Positions 54,725-63,957 of a stretch of DNA of 64,000 nucleotides are shown piece by piece. The notes under the pieces were generated by a model, which saw only the letters and a list, made by a program, of their open reading frames with translations, was not told where the DNA came from and made no database searches. The DNA is from Glaciecola sp965660815 (GTDB taxonomy: Bacteria > Pseudomonadota > Gammaproteobacteria > Enterobacterales > Alteromonadaceae). Where the stretch lies: NCBI GenBank assembly GCA_965660815.1, contig CBFIBG010000022.1, forward strand, positions 1 to 64,000. Direction: 5' to 3'. Position numbers and translations under genes: made by a program. Numbering within the stretch: the stretch's first letter is position 1; each line of letters begins with the position of its first letter.

Positions 54725-55876
54725 ATGACGACACGTTTATTTACATCTGAATCAGTATCTGAAGGACATCCCGATAAAATCGCCGATCAGATTTCAGATG
54801 CGGTTTTGGACGCTATTTTAGCTGACGATCACAAAGCTCGAGTGGCTTGTGAGACATTCGTAAAAACCGGAATGGTGTTAGTTGGCGGGGAAATCAATAC
54901 TAGCAGTTGGGTAGATATAGAAGAAATAGCCCGAAGAACAGTGAAGGAAATTGGCTATGTCCACTCTGATATGGGATTTGATGGCGAGTCTTGCGCCGTT
55001 CTTAATGCGATAGGTAAACAATCCTCTGACATTAATCAAGGCGTAGATAGAAAAAGTCCTGAAGAACAGGGAGCTGGCGATCAAGGTTTAATGTTCGGTT
55101 ATGCCAGCGACGAAACCGATGTTTTTATGCCTGCCCCCATTACTTTTGCTCATAGGTTAGTTGAGCGTCAGGCTGAAGTTAGAAAAAACAATACCTTGCC
55201 ATGGCTTAGACCCGATGCTAAGAGTCAAGTAACCTTTGTTTACGAAAACAATCAACCTGTCGGTATAGACGCCGTTGTTTTGTCCACGCAACACTGTGAT
55301 AGTATTTCAACGCCAGATTTGAGAGAAGCGGTAATGGAGGAAATAATCAAACCAGTGCTACCTCAAAAATGGCTAAGTGCGAGCACCAAATACCATATTA
55401 ACCCAACGGGGCGTTTTGTGATTGGAGGCCCTATGGGAGACTGCGGCCTTACCGGTCGTAAAATAATTGTTGATACCTATGGCGGCATGGCGAGGCATGG
55501 TGGAGGTGCTTTTTCTGGAAAGGATCCCTCTAAAGTAGACAGAAGCGCGGCATACGCCACTCGATATGTAGCCAAAAATATTGTAGCCGCTGGGCTGGCC
55601 AGAAGGTGTGAAATCCAAGTTTCATATGCGATAGGTGTAGCAGAGCCTACTTCAATTAGTATTGAAACATTTGGAACGGGGAAGATTAGCGAAGATAAAC
55701 TAGTTGATTTGGTAAAAACCCATTTTGACCTCACTCCATATGGCTTGATAAAAATGCTCAATTTAGAACATACTAAATACAGAGATACTGCGGCATATGG
55801 ACATTTTGGACGGGATCAGTTTCCATGGGAAAAAACAGATAAAGCCGACGCGCTTCGGGAAGCTGCTACACTATAA
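54725..55876 (+). CDS. metK: S-adenosylmethionine synthetase
   Basis: MetK joins methionine and ATP to form S-adenosylmethionine. The 383-residue product has TSESVSEGHPDKIADQISDAVLD in segments, the ATP-binding GAGDQGLMFGYA, the P-loop-like GGAFSGKDPSKVDRSAAY and the C-terminal AYGHFGRD. AGGA precedes the ATG. A MetJ operator upstream indicates repression when S-adenosylmethionine is abundant. The M48 protease gene starts 39 bases downstream and may be co-transcribed. Confidence 0.98.
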   Translation: MTTRLFTSESVSEGHPDKIADQISDAVLDAILADDHKARVACETFVKTGMVLVGGEINTSSWVDIEEIARRTVKEIGYVHSDMGFDGESCAVLNAIGKQSSDINQGVDRKSPEEQGAGDQGLMFGYASDETDVFMPAPITFAHRLVERQAEVRKNNTLPWLRPDAKSQVTFVYENNQPVGIDAVVLSTQHCDSISTPDLREAVMEEIIKPVLPQKWLSASTKYHINPTGRFVIGGPMGDCGLTGRKIIVDTYGGMARHGGGAFSGKDPSKVDRSAAYATRYVAKNIVAAGLARRCEIQVSYAIGVAEPTSISIETFGTGKISEDKLVDLVKTHFDLTPYGLIKMLNLEHTKYRDTAAYGHFGRDQFPWEKTDKADALREAATL

Positions 55877-55915
55877 TATTAATATTCACCGATAAACCTA
55901 TCAAAAGGATTAACC

Positions 55916-56710
55916 ATGCATAAAATACGTTTAAAGTGGTGCTTGATATTATGCGTTGTATTTGTGCAAGCATGTGCTACCTCTCCTACCGGAAGAAGCC
56001 AATTGATTCTGTACTCAGACGATCAATTAGCTGACATGGGACAACAAGCTTTTGCTGGTATGAAACAAGAATTAGCCATAAGCGATAAGCGAACAAGAAA
56101 TTCAATGGTTCAATGCATTGCCAATGAGCTTTTGCGTTTTGTGGATGATTCAGTATTTTCAGGAACCTGGGAGGTTGTCGTGTTTGATGACAATCAGGTG
56201 AACGCGTTTGCCTTACCTGGTGGAAAAATTGGAGTATACACAGGTCTGTTAAGTGTTGCTGACAATCAACATCAAGTCGCTGCTGTTGTTGGACATGAAA
56301 TTGGTCATGTAATAGCTCGGCATGGCAATGAGAGGATGTCTAACTCTGCTGTTTTTAGCTTGGGACAACAAGCCGTCGGCCAGATACTAAGTGCGAATCA
56401 AGTTGCTTCAACACCCGCTATTATGCAAGCGCTTGGTGTTGGCACGCAGTTGGGCTCTCTTAAATATAGTAGGGATCACGAGAGTGAAGCCGATAAAATT
56501 GGGCTAGAGCTTATGGCCAAAGCAGGCTTTGATCCTCGCCAGTCAATTAACCTTTGGCGAAATATGAACCAGGCTGGCAGTGGAAACCGGCCTCCAGAGT
56601 TCTTATCTACGCATCCGGCTCCAGAAACAAGAATAGATGCACTACAGGCAGATATGTCAGCTGCAATGAAGCTTTACCAAAAGGCCAGTAGCAAGCCTGA
56701 CTGCAGGTGA
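55916..56710 (+). CDS. M48 family metalloprotease, predicted lipoprotein
   Basis: The 264-residue protein has a signal peptide ending in a lipobox (VQAC, lipidated C20) and residue +2 is alanine, so outer-membrane sorting is expected. The zinc motif HEIGH at residues 127-131 and the third ligand E191 in HESEAD are intact, and the domain ends with an STHPAPETRID motif. These place it in the periplasmic M48 group with LoiP/BepA-like quality-control proteases. In E. coli the related loiP gene also neighbours tktA, which parallels this context, but sequence similarity to LoiP looks moderate. Substrates are unknown. Confidence 0.87.
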   Translation: MHKIRLKWCLILCVVFVQACATSPTGRSQLILYSDDQLADMGQQAFAGMKQELAISDKRTRNSMVQCIANELLRFVDDSVFSGTWEVVVFDDNQVNAFALPGGKIGVYTGLLSVADNQHQVAAVVGHEIGHVIARHGNERMSNSAVFSLGQQAVGQILSANQVASTPAIMQALGVGTQLGSLKYSRDHESEADKIGLELMAKAGFDPRQSINLWRNMNQAGSGNRPPEFLSTHPAPETRIDALQADMSAAMKLYQKASSKPDCR

Positions 56711-56787
56711 TCTAATTAACTTTTTAAATAAAACATCAAGGTCTTTAATGTAACGTTTTGAAATTGACTTTGTACCGGTGAAGCAAC

Positions 56788-58569
56788 ATGTTAAATGTCA
56801 AAGACGCTGGGTTTTCGCAGTTTATCGAACTATTGCCGGTAGCGGTCGCCTGCTTTGATAGTGAGCGAAGATATATGGCACTCAATCAAGCGGCTGCTGA
56901 ACTCAACGGAGTGAGTAAAGAGCTCACCATTGATAAGCCATTTTACGACGTTGTACCCGATCTAAAAGAAACTCTCACCCCTATTTTTGACCAAGTCTTA
57001 ATCGACAAAGCCTCAATTACCGATCGTCTGATTGAAGGAAAAACGCCTAAATCGGATAATAAACGGTATTGGTTGGCTAACTATCACCCCATTACATTGC
57101 CCAATAATGAAGCTGGGCTTATGGCCACTGTTGAAGAAATAACACAGCAAGTGTTTGCCAAAAAGAATGCAGAGACAAATAAAAGACTACTGACTGATGT
57201 GCTAAACAGCCTGTTCACCTTTGTCGGCTTGTTAGACAAAGAGGGGGTTTTACTCGATGCGAACAAAGCTCCTTTGGACGTCGCTGGTATTAATATTGAA
57301 GACGTTAGGGGGAAGCATTTTTGGGACTGTTATTGGTGGAACTATTCAGAAGGAACCATGCAGATCATCAGACAGGCAGTTGAAAAGGTAAAAATGGGAG
57401 AGGCGGTAAGATTTGATATAGATGCAATGATGGAGCATGGGACTTTGGCCATTGATTTTATGATGGAGGGTTTATATGACAAAAGTGGCAAGTTAACTCA
57501 TATTATTCCATCGGCAATAGATATTAGTGAACGCAAGAAAATGGAAGACCAATTAAGAGCCTCACAGGCTAGGTTTGAAAATGTTATTAATCGAACCGTG
57601 GATTCATTGGTTGCGTTTGATGAACAAGGCTATATACAGTTTGGAAATTACAGATTTGAAGAGATGACCAAAACCAAGCTTATCATTGGACAGTCAAACA
57701 TAAAGGAATTTATTAAAAATAAAGACATAATCAGAACTATCAAACAATTAGTACGGAGTGGTAAGCAAAATGGAGTTGAACGAATAATGGAAGTATCCGC
57801 AAGTGAGACTCCCCTACTTCTGGGAAATTTATTGCCCACCAATGTTCCAGTAGAGGTAGCTATCTCACCCTTACTAGAAGCTGACCGCGTTTTATATTTA
57901 GCCACTATATCTGATGTATCTGAGTTACATAAAACGAATAAAGCGCTTGAAGATGCATTACGAACGAAAACTGCTTTACTTAATGAAGTCCACCACAGAG
58001 TAAAAAACAATTTGCAGATTATGTCTAGCTTATTAAGCCTTCAGGCGAAAGCTGAGAATGTTGGAACCACCACTTACGAAGCGCTCCAAGATAGCCAGAG
58101 AAGACTTAAGTCTATGGCGCTTATACATGAGCTTCTGTACGAACGAGAAGACTTTAGTAAAGTTGATATAAGTGTTTTCACTAATAAGCTTATATTGCTA
58201 TTGCAGGAGAGTATGACCAACTCCGAAAAAATAAATTTGGAAACAGACCTCCCTATCCACAACGTCTACTTGAATTTAAACCAGAGCATTCCTTATGGCT
58301 TCTTGATTACCGAATTAATCACCAACGCATATAAGCACGCGTTTCCCGACCATTATGCAGATGATCCAACCATCAAAGTTTCGATTACACGCTCTGACAA
58401 TTTAGTCAATGTTCATATACGGGACAATGGGCAGGGTATTCAAAGTAATCAAACTGCGTCTTTAGGCTCTGAGTTGATTGATATTTTTGTTCGTCAATTA
58501 TGCGCTAAATTTGAAACTCATAATAATAACGGTTGCCAACATAGGCTTAGTTTCAAATTCAACCAGTAA
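56788..58569 (+). CDS. PAS-domain histidine kinase of the HisKA_2 type
   Basis: A 593-residue soluble sensor kinase without membrane segments. It has three PAS-like domains (about residues 10-125, 135-250 and 258-380), then a HisKA_2 dimerisation domain with the phosphoacceptor H402 in NEVHHRVKNNLQIM, and a degenerate-type HATPase domain with LITELITNAYKHAF and IRDNGQGI. This kinase class is typical of light or redox sensors and general stress pathways. No bound cofactor can be inferred. It converges with the receiver-GGDEF-EAL gene 74 bases away, its most likely partner. Confidence 0.88.
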   Translation: MLNVKDAGFSQFIELLPVAVACFDSERRYMALNQAAAELNGVSKELTIDKPFYDVVPDLKETLTPIFDQVLIDKASITDRLIEGKTPKSDNKRYWLANYHPITLPNNEAGLMATVEEITQQVFAKKNAETNKRLLTDVLNSLFTFVGLLDKEGVLLDANKAPLDVAGINIEDVRGKHFWDCYWWNYSEGTMQIIRQAVEKVKMGEAVRFDIDAMMEHGTLAIDFMMEGLYDKSGKLTHIIPSAIDISERKKMEDQLRASQARFENVINRTVDSLVAFDEQGYIQFGNYRFEEMTKTKLIIGQSNIKEFIKNKDIIRTIKQLVRSGKQNGVERIMEVSASETPLLLGNLLPTNVPVEVAISPLLEADRVLYLATISDVSELHKTNKALEDALRTKTALLNEVHHRVKNNLQIMSSLLSLQAKAENVGTTTYEALQDSQRRLKSMALIHELLYEREDFSKVDISVFTNKLILLLQESMTNSEKINLETDLPIHNVYLNLNQSIPYGFLITELITNAYKHAFPDHYADDPTIKVSITRSDNLVNVHIRDNGQGIQSNQTASLGSELIDIFVRQLCAKFETHNNNGCQHRLSFKFNQ

Positions 58570-58642
58570 AGGCCAATTAATGGCACAGGCTAAAAGCGTC
58601 TTTAATTGCTATATTGACCGAAAAGTGAATTGTTAAATTCAA

Positions 58643-61039
58643 TCAGTTAGATGATTGTAAACATGACAAAAGTTGGTCAAGTCTCATTGGCTTATAAAAA
58701 AAGAAACCTTGTATATATTCGCATCCAATGTCCTTTAACATTTCAAATTGCTCCGCTGTTTCTACGCCTTCAGCCACACAGATATAATCAAGTTTCTGTA
58801 AAAGCTCAAAGATCGTTTTGGTAATAGTAGTTTGCCTCTCGTCTTTCCCTAAAAGTTGAATAAATGATTTGTCTATTTTTATCACTTCAGCAGAATATTC
58901 ATGCAAACTTGATAGTGAAGAATAACCGGTACCAAAATCGTCAGTAGCGAAGCAAAATCCCATGTCTTTAAGGATTCTAATATTTTTACCACTGTTCGGT
59001 TTGTGCATTGTTGATTCGGTTATCTCGAAAATAAACTCGGCAGGCTCAAGGTCTAGCTCTGTTATTAATTGAGTGATAAATTCTATGGTTTTACTATCAT
59101 TGAGCTGGTTCTCAGACATATTAATGCTAAGTTTTAACATGTCGTTACCAAGTGAGTTTATCTGTTTTTTTGCCAAAAATGCTTCTTTAATAACCTTATA
59201 ACCTAACTCCGATATAAGATAAGTTTCTTCCGCTAATGGGATAAATTTTTCTGGTGAAATATACCCATTAGTGGCTGAATACCATCGACAAAGAACTTCC
59301 GCATACACGATTCTTCCTTCAATATTTACTATTGGTTGAAAATGAACAAAAATTTCACCGTTGGTAATTGCTGATTTTAAGCCTTGTTCAATAGATATTC
59401 GATACTCTGTTTCTTCAGCAATTTTTCTATCATAAAAACAGTATCGATTTTTACCCGCTTTTTTAGCTTGATACATGGCGATATCTGCTTTTTTTAAAAG
59501 CGTCTTCAAATCAAATTCATCATGACTAGCCGTTACTATGCCTATACTTGCCGTTACTTTTACTTTGTTGTTCGATATTAAAAACTCATCTAACAAAACA
59601 TCTTGTATTTTCTGAGCCACATTTACCAATAATTCTTGAGCAGTACTATCGGTTGCCAGAATCACAAACTCATCGCCGCCTAGTCTTATCAAATAGTCTG
59701 TTTCTCGAACCGCATTTCGCAATCTTTGTGCAAACAACCTAATGACTTCATCGCCAAAATCATGCCCTAAACTATCGTTTATATTTTTGAATGAATCTAA
59801 GTCAATAAAGAAAAGTGCGACTCCTTCACATGACGCTTCGAGCTTCTGTAGATAAGGATAGAGTGACGCCCTATTTCCAAAGCCAGTAAGAGGATCCTTG
59901 AACGCCAGCTCACCTAATTTATGTTCAGTCTCTATTATTTTTGTCACATCTGTTAATGTTATTAATGTCTTTGAATCTTCCTCTCTCGTCTTTAACAATG
60001 ACGCAGTTAATAGAACGTGCAACTTCTTGCCATCTTTACGCGAGATAGTCGCTTCGATTTGTTGTGAACTGTGTTTTACTGGCAAGATACGAGCCAATAG
60101 ATTCTTGTCTTCGCCTCTTTTCGAACACATAAATGAATAGAAAGATTTGCCTCTTACGTCTGTTTTTTCTGCCTTGATTAATTTCTTAAAGGCAAGATTG
60201 GCGTGGACAATTTCGTGTTTGCTATTCAAGATAACGACACTTTCGGACATTTGGTTGACAATAGAGCCCGATAATTTAATCTCGTCCAGATATGATTGAT
60301 GCTCAGATACATCTTGAATAGCGCCGATCTGTATATTTTCATCTTCAAACACGACGTCACTTAAAAAGACATCTAAATAAATTGGCTTGCTGTTTTTAAG
60401 CGTTTTTACTCTCGCCCTAAAACTAAAGGGCGCACCTTTTTTTAATAGACGCTCTAAATTTTGAGCATCCTGTCTAACAAATAAGGATACAAATTCAAGA
60501 TAGCGCATGTTAGAAACAAACCCAACCGCTTGGTATTTGTCTTTGATATCGTGAATATGAATATTGGTTTTTTCTGTATTTAGTTCTAAAACACCAATAT
60601 CAGCAACGTCTGCAACGATATTTAATTTTTTATTTACATTATTTATTTTTTTCTCATGATCATATCTGACAAGCGCGGTGGATATAACTGCTTTTATTTC
60701 TTTGATGTTATAGGGCTTTAAAATGTAGCCATATGGATTGGTCTGACCAACAAGCTCAATTGTTTTATCGCTGGAATAAGCAGTTAGGTAAATAATTGGG
60801 TTAGGGCAAAACTCCCTAATTTGTTTGGCAGCAGAAATACCAGAGCCTCCGCTTTCTAAATTTATATCCATTAAAATAACGGTTGGCTTTTCTACTTTAG
60901 CAATGGACACAGCTTCTGATTCATTGGCCGCTAAATCTAATACCGTGTATCCCTCGCTTGTCAGTTCTTTTGACAAGTTGAGCGCAACTATCAGCTCATC
61001 TTCAACTATCAAAACTTTTATACTTGGTTCTGTTACCAT
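58643..61039 (-). CDS. Response regulator with PAS, GGDEF and EAL domains
   Basis: The 798-residue protein has a receiver domain (about residues 7-125, phosphoacceptor D58), two PAS-like regions (about 140-250 and 255-370), a diguanylate cyclase domain with GGDEF at 454-458 and an RETD inhibitory site at 445-448, and a C-terminal EAL domain. The EAL signature reads EVL (581-583) but the catalytic Glu, the INMSENQL, DDFGTGYSS and AEGVET motifs are kept, so both synthesis and breakdown of cyclic di-GMP are possible. It should act in the cytoplasm. A perfect 20-bp palindrome lies upstream (61155-61174). The neighbouring HisKA_2 kinase is the likely phosphodonor. Confidence 0.92.
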   Translation of the reverse strand: MVTEPSIKVLIVEDELIVALNLSKELTSEGYTVLDLAANESEAVSIAKVEKPTVILMDINLESGGSGISAAKQIREFCPNPIIYLTAYSSDKTIELVGQTNPYGYILKPYNIKEIKAVISTALVRYDHEKKINNVNKKLNIVADVADIGVLELNTEKTNIHIHDIKDKYQAVGFVSNMRYLEFVSLFVRQDAQNLERLLKKGAPFSFRARVKTLKNSKPIYLDVFLSDVVFEDENIQIGAIQDVSEHQSYLDEIKLSGSIVNQMSESVVILNSKHEIVHANLAFKKLIKAEKTDVRGKSFYSFMCSKRGEDKNLLARILPVKHSSQQIEATISRKDGKKLHVLLTASLLKTREEDSKTLITLTDVTKIIETEHKLGELAFKDPLTGFGNRASLYPYLQKLEASCEGVALFFIDLDSFKNINDSLGHDFGDEVIRLFAQRLRNAVRETDYLIRLGGDEFVILATDSTAQELLVNVAQKIQDVLLDEFLISNNKVKVTASIGIVTASHDEFDLKTLLKKADIAMYQAKKAGKNRYCFYDRKIAEETEYRISIEQGLKSAITNGEIFVHFQPIVNIEGRIVYAEVLCRWYSATNGYISPEKFIPLAEETYLISELGYKVIKEAFLAKKQINSLGNDMLKLSINMSENQLNDSKTIEFITQLITELDLEPAEFIFEITESTMHKPNSGKNIRILKDMGFCFATDDFGTGYSSLSSLHEYSAEVIKIDKSFIQLLGKDERQTTITKTIFELLQKLDYICVAEGVETAEQFEMLKDIGCEYIQGFFFYKPMRLDQLLSCLQSSN

Positions 61040-61154
61040 AAATAGTCCAGGATAATTGTAAATCCTACTTCAAATGACACACCCAGTTAACCACTGCAGC
61101 GTTAAAACTATAAATTATAAATATTACTAATCACTTTGATTAACATTAGCTCAA

Positions 61155-61174
61155 AACTATACTTAAGTATAGTT
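61155..61174. promoter_or_regulatory. Perfect 20-bp palindrome upstream of the GGDEF-EAL gene
   Basis: The 20 bases (AACTATACTT followed by its reverse complement) have no spacer and no mismatch. The centre lies about 125 bases before the GGDEF-EAL start. Length and perfection suggest a binding site for a dimeric regulator; I cannot name the protein. Confidence 0.5.
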
Positions 61175-61275
61175 GTAATTTTGTCTTCATGCACAAGTTG
61201 GTAAAATAGCGAAAAATTTGCGAACCGACATAATTAAATGATTTCGTCTGAAAAACTATGGATCAAGTCAATAAA

Positions 61276-61305
61276 AAAGCCCAGTTATATTCAAAACTGG
61301 GCTTT
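61276..61305 (-). terminator. Terminator of mscS
   Basis: AAAGCCCAGTT (61276-61286) and AACTGGGCTTT (61295-61305) form a perfect 11-bp stem with an eight-base loop; on the minus strand six T residues follow. It is about 50 bases past the mscS stop. Confidence 0.87.
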
Positions 61306-61353
61306 ATAAAACACATGCGATGCCTTGGTTTTGGTAGTTAAACCATCTACTGG

Positions 61354-62181
61354 TTAATCTTGTTCTTTGTGCAAGTGAACATCCATTTGTGGGTATGGTA
61401 TGCTAATGCCTTCTTGGTCAAATCTGAGTTTTACTGCTTCAGTAAGATCAAATTTAACCCCCCAAAAATCGCCAGATTTTACCCAAGGTCTGACAACAAA
61501 GTTAACGCTATTATCGCCCAGTTCAGAGACAGCGACCTGTGGTGCAGGATCTTTCAAAATTCTTGGATCATTTTCACACATTTCTTCCAAAATACTTTTG
61601 GCTTTTTTTAAATCATCTCCATATCCAATTCCAAACACTAAATCAACCCTGCGAGTATCCTTCGCACTATAATTGGTTATATTATCGCTATAGATTGAAC
61701 CATTAGGTACAATAATCTCTTTATTATCTGGCGTTAACATTAGAGTTGTGAATATACCTATACTCTTGACTGTACCAGACGCACCGCCGGCATCCACATA
61801 ATCTCCAGCCTTGAAAGGTCTAAATACCAGCAGCATCACACCAGATGCAAAATTCGACAAAGACCCTTGGAGTGACAAACCAATTGCAAGACCTGCAGCC
61901 GCTAAGATTGCAGCAAGGGATGTAGTATCTACACCCAATTGATCTAGCGATGCAATTATGACGAACAACATCAATACAGCTTTAGCAATGGTTTGCAAAA
62001 ACTCAACGAGCATATTGTCATACTTTGATTTTGATAGTACCTTGCCAAGCAAATTAATCAGTATCCCTACTACAATTTTACCGACAAAATAAATGACAAT
62101 CGCCATTGCTATATTTATTCCGAATGGAATAATAAATTCATCGAGATACTTAGTAGCATCTTCCCCAGTCAATTCAAACAT
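61354..62181 (-). CDS. mscS: Small mechanosensitive channel MscS
   Basis: MscS opens on membrane tension and releases solutes during osmotic downshock. The 275-residue product has three membrane helices; the pore helix is the glycine/alanine-rich ILAAAGLAIGLSLQGSLSNFA in segments, followed by the beta domain VFRPFKAGDYV and the alpha/beta cytoplasmic cage ending in IPYPQMDVHL. Length is close to E. coli MscS (286). AAGGGAG precedes the ATG. It stands alone with its own terminator. Confidence 0.95.
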   Translation of the reverse strand: MFELTGEDATKYLDEFIIPFGINIAMAIVIYFVGKIVVGILINLLGKVLSKSKYDNMLVEFLQTIAKAVLMLFVIIASLDQLGVDTTSLAAILAAAGLAIGLSLQGSLSNFASGVMLLVFRPFKAGDYVDAGGASGTVKSIGIFTTLMLTPDNKEIIVPNGSIYSDNITNYSAKDTRRVDLVFGIGYGDDLKKAKSILEEMCENDPRILKDPAPQVAVSELGDNSVNFVVRPWVKSGDFWGVKFDLTEAVKLRFDQEGISIPYPQMDVHLHKEQD

Positions 62182-62742
62182 GGAATCTCCCTTTATATTA
62201 TTGTTTTTTAGTTAATAGTATTTTCTTATTTTAAAGATGTAGTTGTGTTCGCCATAAGCTCAACGATAGTTAATATAAACCATTTCATTTATCGTGCATA
62301 ACGATATATGGTAGGCTTTCAAAAGATTTTACATTCCGCGAAACAACAGCATCGTGTTATGACAAATAACCTTTGCGCGTAGGCACTGTATTGCTCTTCG
62401 ATAACATTATCATTCTGTTCATTAATGCAGATAATAGATCTATAGAATTAAATTACCACATAGCAATTACAGACAGGCTAAAATTAAATGTGTGTAGTGG
62501 TCAACATCTAACTTACTTACCAATTTAAGCTAAACTTAATTTTTAAGTTAGACATTCATAATGTGTAAATATTACTGACACTTTAACTTCATGATTTTCA
62601 TAAAAAAACTAAATTAGTTAAAAAAAAACTTTAAAAATCTGTCATGTTTTGCAAAACTTAATAAGGCAACATGTAAAGATTATAAAACTTTATGCAGTTT
62701 TTCAGTTTTGGAATCCATGCACGTTAGGGAGGATAACGCCAT
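62182..62742. other. 561-base gap upstream of the small membrane ORF
   Basis: Very AT-rich. On the plus strand TTGCAA (62649-62654) and TGTAAA (62672-62677) are 17 bases apart and form a possible promoter for the ORF at 62743, each matching four of six consensus positions. The mscS promoter must lie at the left end, but no clear pair is seen. A near-perfect CTAAACTTAA/TTAAGTTAG dyad sits around 62530-62550. No other gene is supported. Confidence 0.4.
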
Positions 62743-62907
62743 ATGAACACAGAGTTAGTTTTAATGTTGGGAGCTTTAATCTTACTTGCAATATCAGGTC
62801 TTCTGATATTCTGTTTTACTGAATCAAAAGGCGAAAACACAAGACACGCAAGGCGTCAAAAAATAGCGAAGTCTGAAGGGCAACAGCAAAAAGTTATATC
62901 ACATTAA
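62743..62907 (+). CDS. Unrecognised 54-residue single-pass membrane peptide
   Basis: A short gene below usual ORF cut-offs. It has a strong ribosome site (GGGAGGA at 62728-62734, eight bases before the ATG), a possible promoter upstream and an intrinsic terminator 53 bases after its stop, so it looks like an independent transcription unit. The peptide has one hydrophobic helix (about residues 5-25, LVLMLGALILLAISGLLIFC), a single cysteine at residue 24, and then a basic, hydrophilic tail (HARRQKIAKSEGQQQ). The distribution of charge puts the C-terminal tail in the cytoplasm. I do not recognise a family and infer no function. Confidence 0.7.
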   Translation: MNTELVLMLGALILLAISGLLIFCFTESKGENTRHARRQKIAKSEGQQQKVISH

Positions 62908-62959
62908 CTTATTGAGTCCATCGAAAGCTCGTAAAACCACATCGACAGCATTGTGTGCT

Positions 62960-62988
62960 AAAAAGACGAATTCATAGTTCGTCTTTTT
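62960..62988 (+). terminator. Terminator of the small membrane ORF
   Basis: AAAAAGACGAA (62960-62970) pairs with TTCGTCTTTTT (62978-62988) across a seven-base loop and continues into a sixth T. It is a textbook intrinsic terminator on the plus strand and separates the small gene from rsmE. Confidence 0.88.
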
Positions 62989-63124
62989 TATGCGCAATTC
63001 AAATACTATTTGATAGTAAGTGATAAATTTTGTGACATTTTTTAAACATAGCGCATATTAATTTGATCTTCTGTTAAAATTTGTGACATATTCGTTCGAC
63101 TTTCTATAAGCTAAAATTAATTAA

Positions 63125-63853
63125 ATGAGAATCTCGAGATTTTACATCAATGAGTCACTAAGTGTTGATTCAAAAATAGAAGCCCCTAAAGAACTTTCTC
63201 ACTACATGACAAAAGTGCTTCGCTTGCCAGTTCATAGCCCTATTGTCTTATTTAATGGTGATGGTAATGATTACCCTAGTGAAATAGTTGAAATATTACC
63301 TAAAAAAATTATTGTCCAAGTAAACTCACAATTATCTATCTCAAAAGAATCACCCTTGCATATTCATTTAGGCCAAGGTGTATCTAAAGGAGATCGTATG
63401 GAGGTCGCCATTCAGAAAGCGGTTGAGCTTGGCGTCGCAGAAATCACTCCTATACTCACCGAAAACTGCAATGTTAAATTAGACCACTCTAGGTGGGTAA
63501 AGAAACACACTTCTTGGAGTAAACTGATTATCTCAGCATGTGAGCAATCACAAAGAAACAGCATTCCTAAGCTCAATATGCCAATATCAATGAATGAATG
63601 GCTGGGCCAAACCTGCAAACTTGAAAAACTGATTTTAGCGCCAGGTTCGAAAACGTATTTGTCAAATTTATCAAAGCCAAGCAGAGGATTCAGAATAGTG
63701 GTGGGACCTGAAGGAGGTTTAAGTGAACAAGAGGTTTACACAGCTACTGAAACGGGCTATATACCCTGTAATTTAGGCTCTAGAATTTTACGCACAGAAA
63801 CCGCGACAATCACAGCCATTGCAATCTTACAATCTCATTTTGGAGATTTATAG
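63125..63853 (+). CDS. rsmE: 16S rRNA (uracil1498-N3)-methyltransferase RsmE
   Basis: RsmE methylates N3 of U1498 in 16S rRNA using S-adenosylmethionine. The 242-residue product has an N-terminal PUA-like RNA-binding domain (about residues 1-70) and a C-terminal SPOUT knot domain with VVGPEGGLSEQE and LGSRILRTETA, the cofactor-binding knot. KGDRMEVAIQKAVELGV precedes it. No strong ribosome site is visible. gshB follows after 104 bases, the same order as in E. coli. A direct repeat TTTGTGACAT lies upstream at 63029 and 63080. Confidence 0.96.
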   Translation: MRISRFYINESLSVDSKIEAPKELSHYMTKVLRLPVHSPIVLFNGDGNDYPSEIVEILPKKIIVQVNSQLSISKESPLHIHLGQGVSKGDRMEVAIQKAVELGVAEITPILTENCNVKLDHSRWVKKHTSWSKLIISACEQSQRNSIPKLNMPISMNEWLGQTCKLEKLILAPGSKTYLSNLSKPSRGFRIVVGPEGGLSEQEVYTATETGYIPCNLGSRILRTETATITAIAILQSHFGDL

Positions 63854-63957
63854 TTAGCAATACAAAAATGATGGTTTTCCCTTGCTTTTACCTGAAAAGC
63901 CCGCACACTTACTTAAACAGTGGTGAATGTTAGACCCCTCATATCTAAAGGAAATGT

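Larger units (their letters stand above)
61040..61353. other. 314-base gap between the GGDEF-EAL and mscS genes
   Basis: It holds the mscS terminator (61276-61305), a perfect palindrome (61155-61174) and AT-rich sequence that must contain the GGDEF-EAL promoter. No ORF is supported and I could not pick a -35/-10 pair with confidence. Confidence 0.45.

Noticed and set aside
63025..63045. CRP or FNR site upstream of rsmE
   Set aside because: Only a TGTGA half-site is present; the second half (TCACA, or a matching FNR half) is missing at the required spacing.
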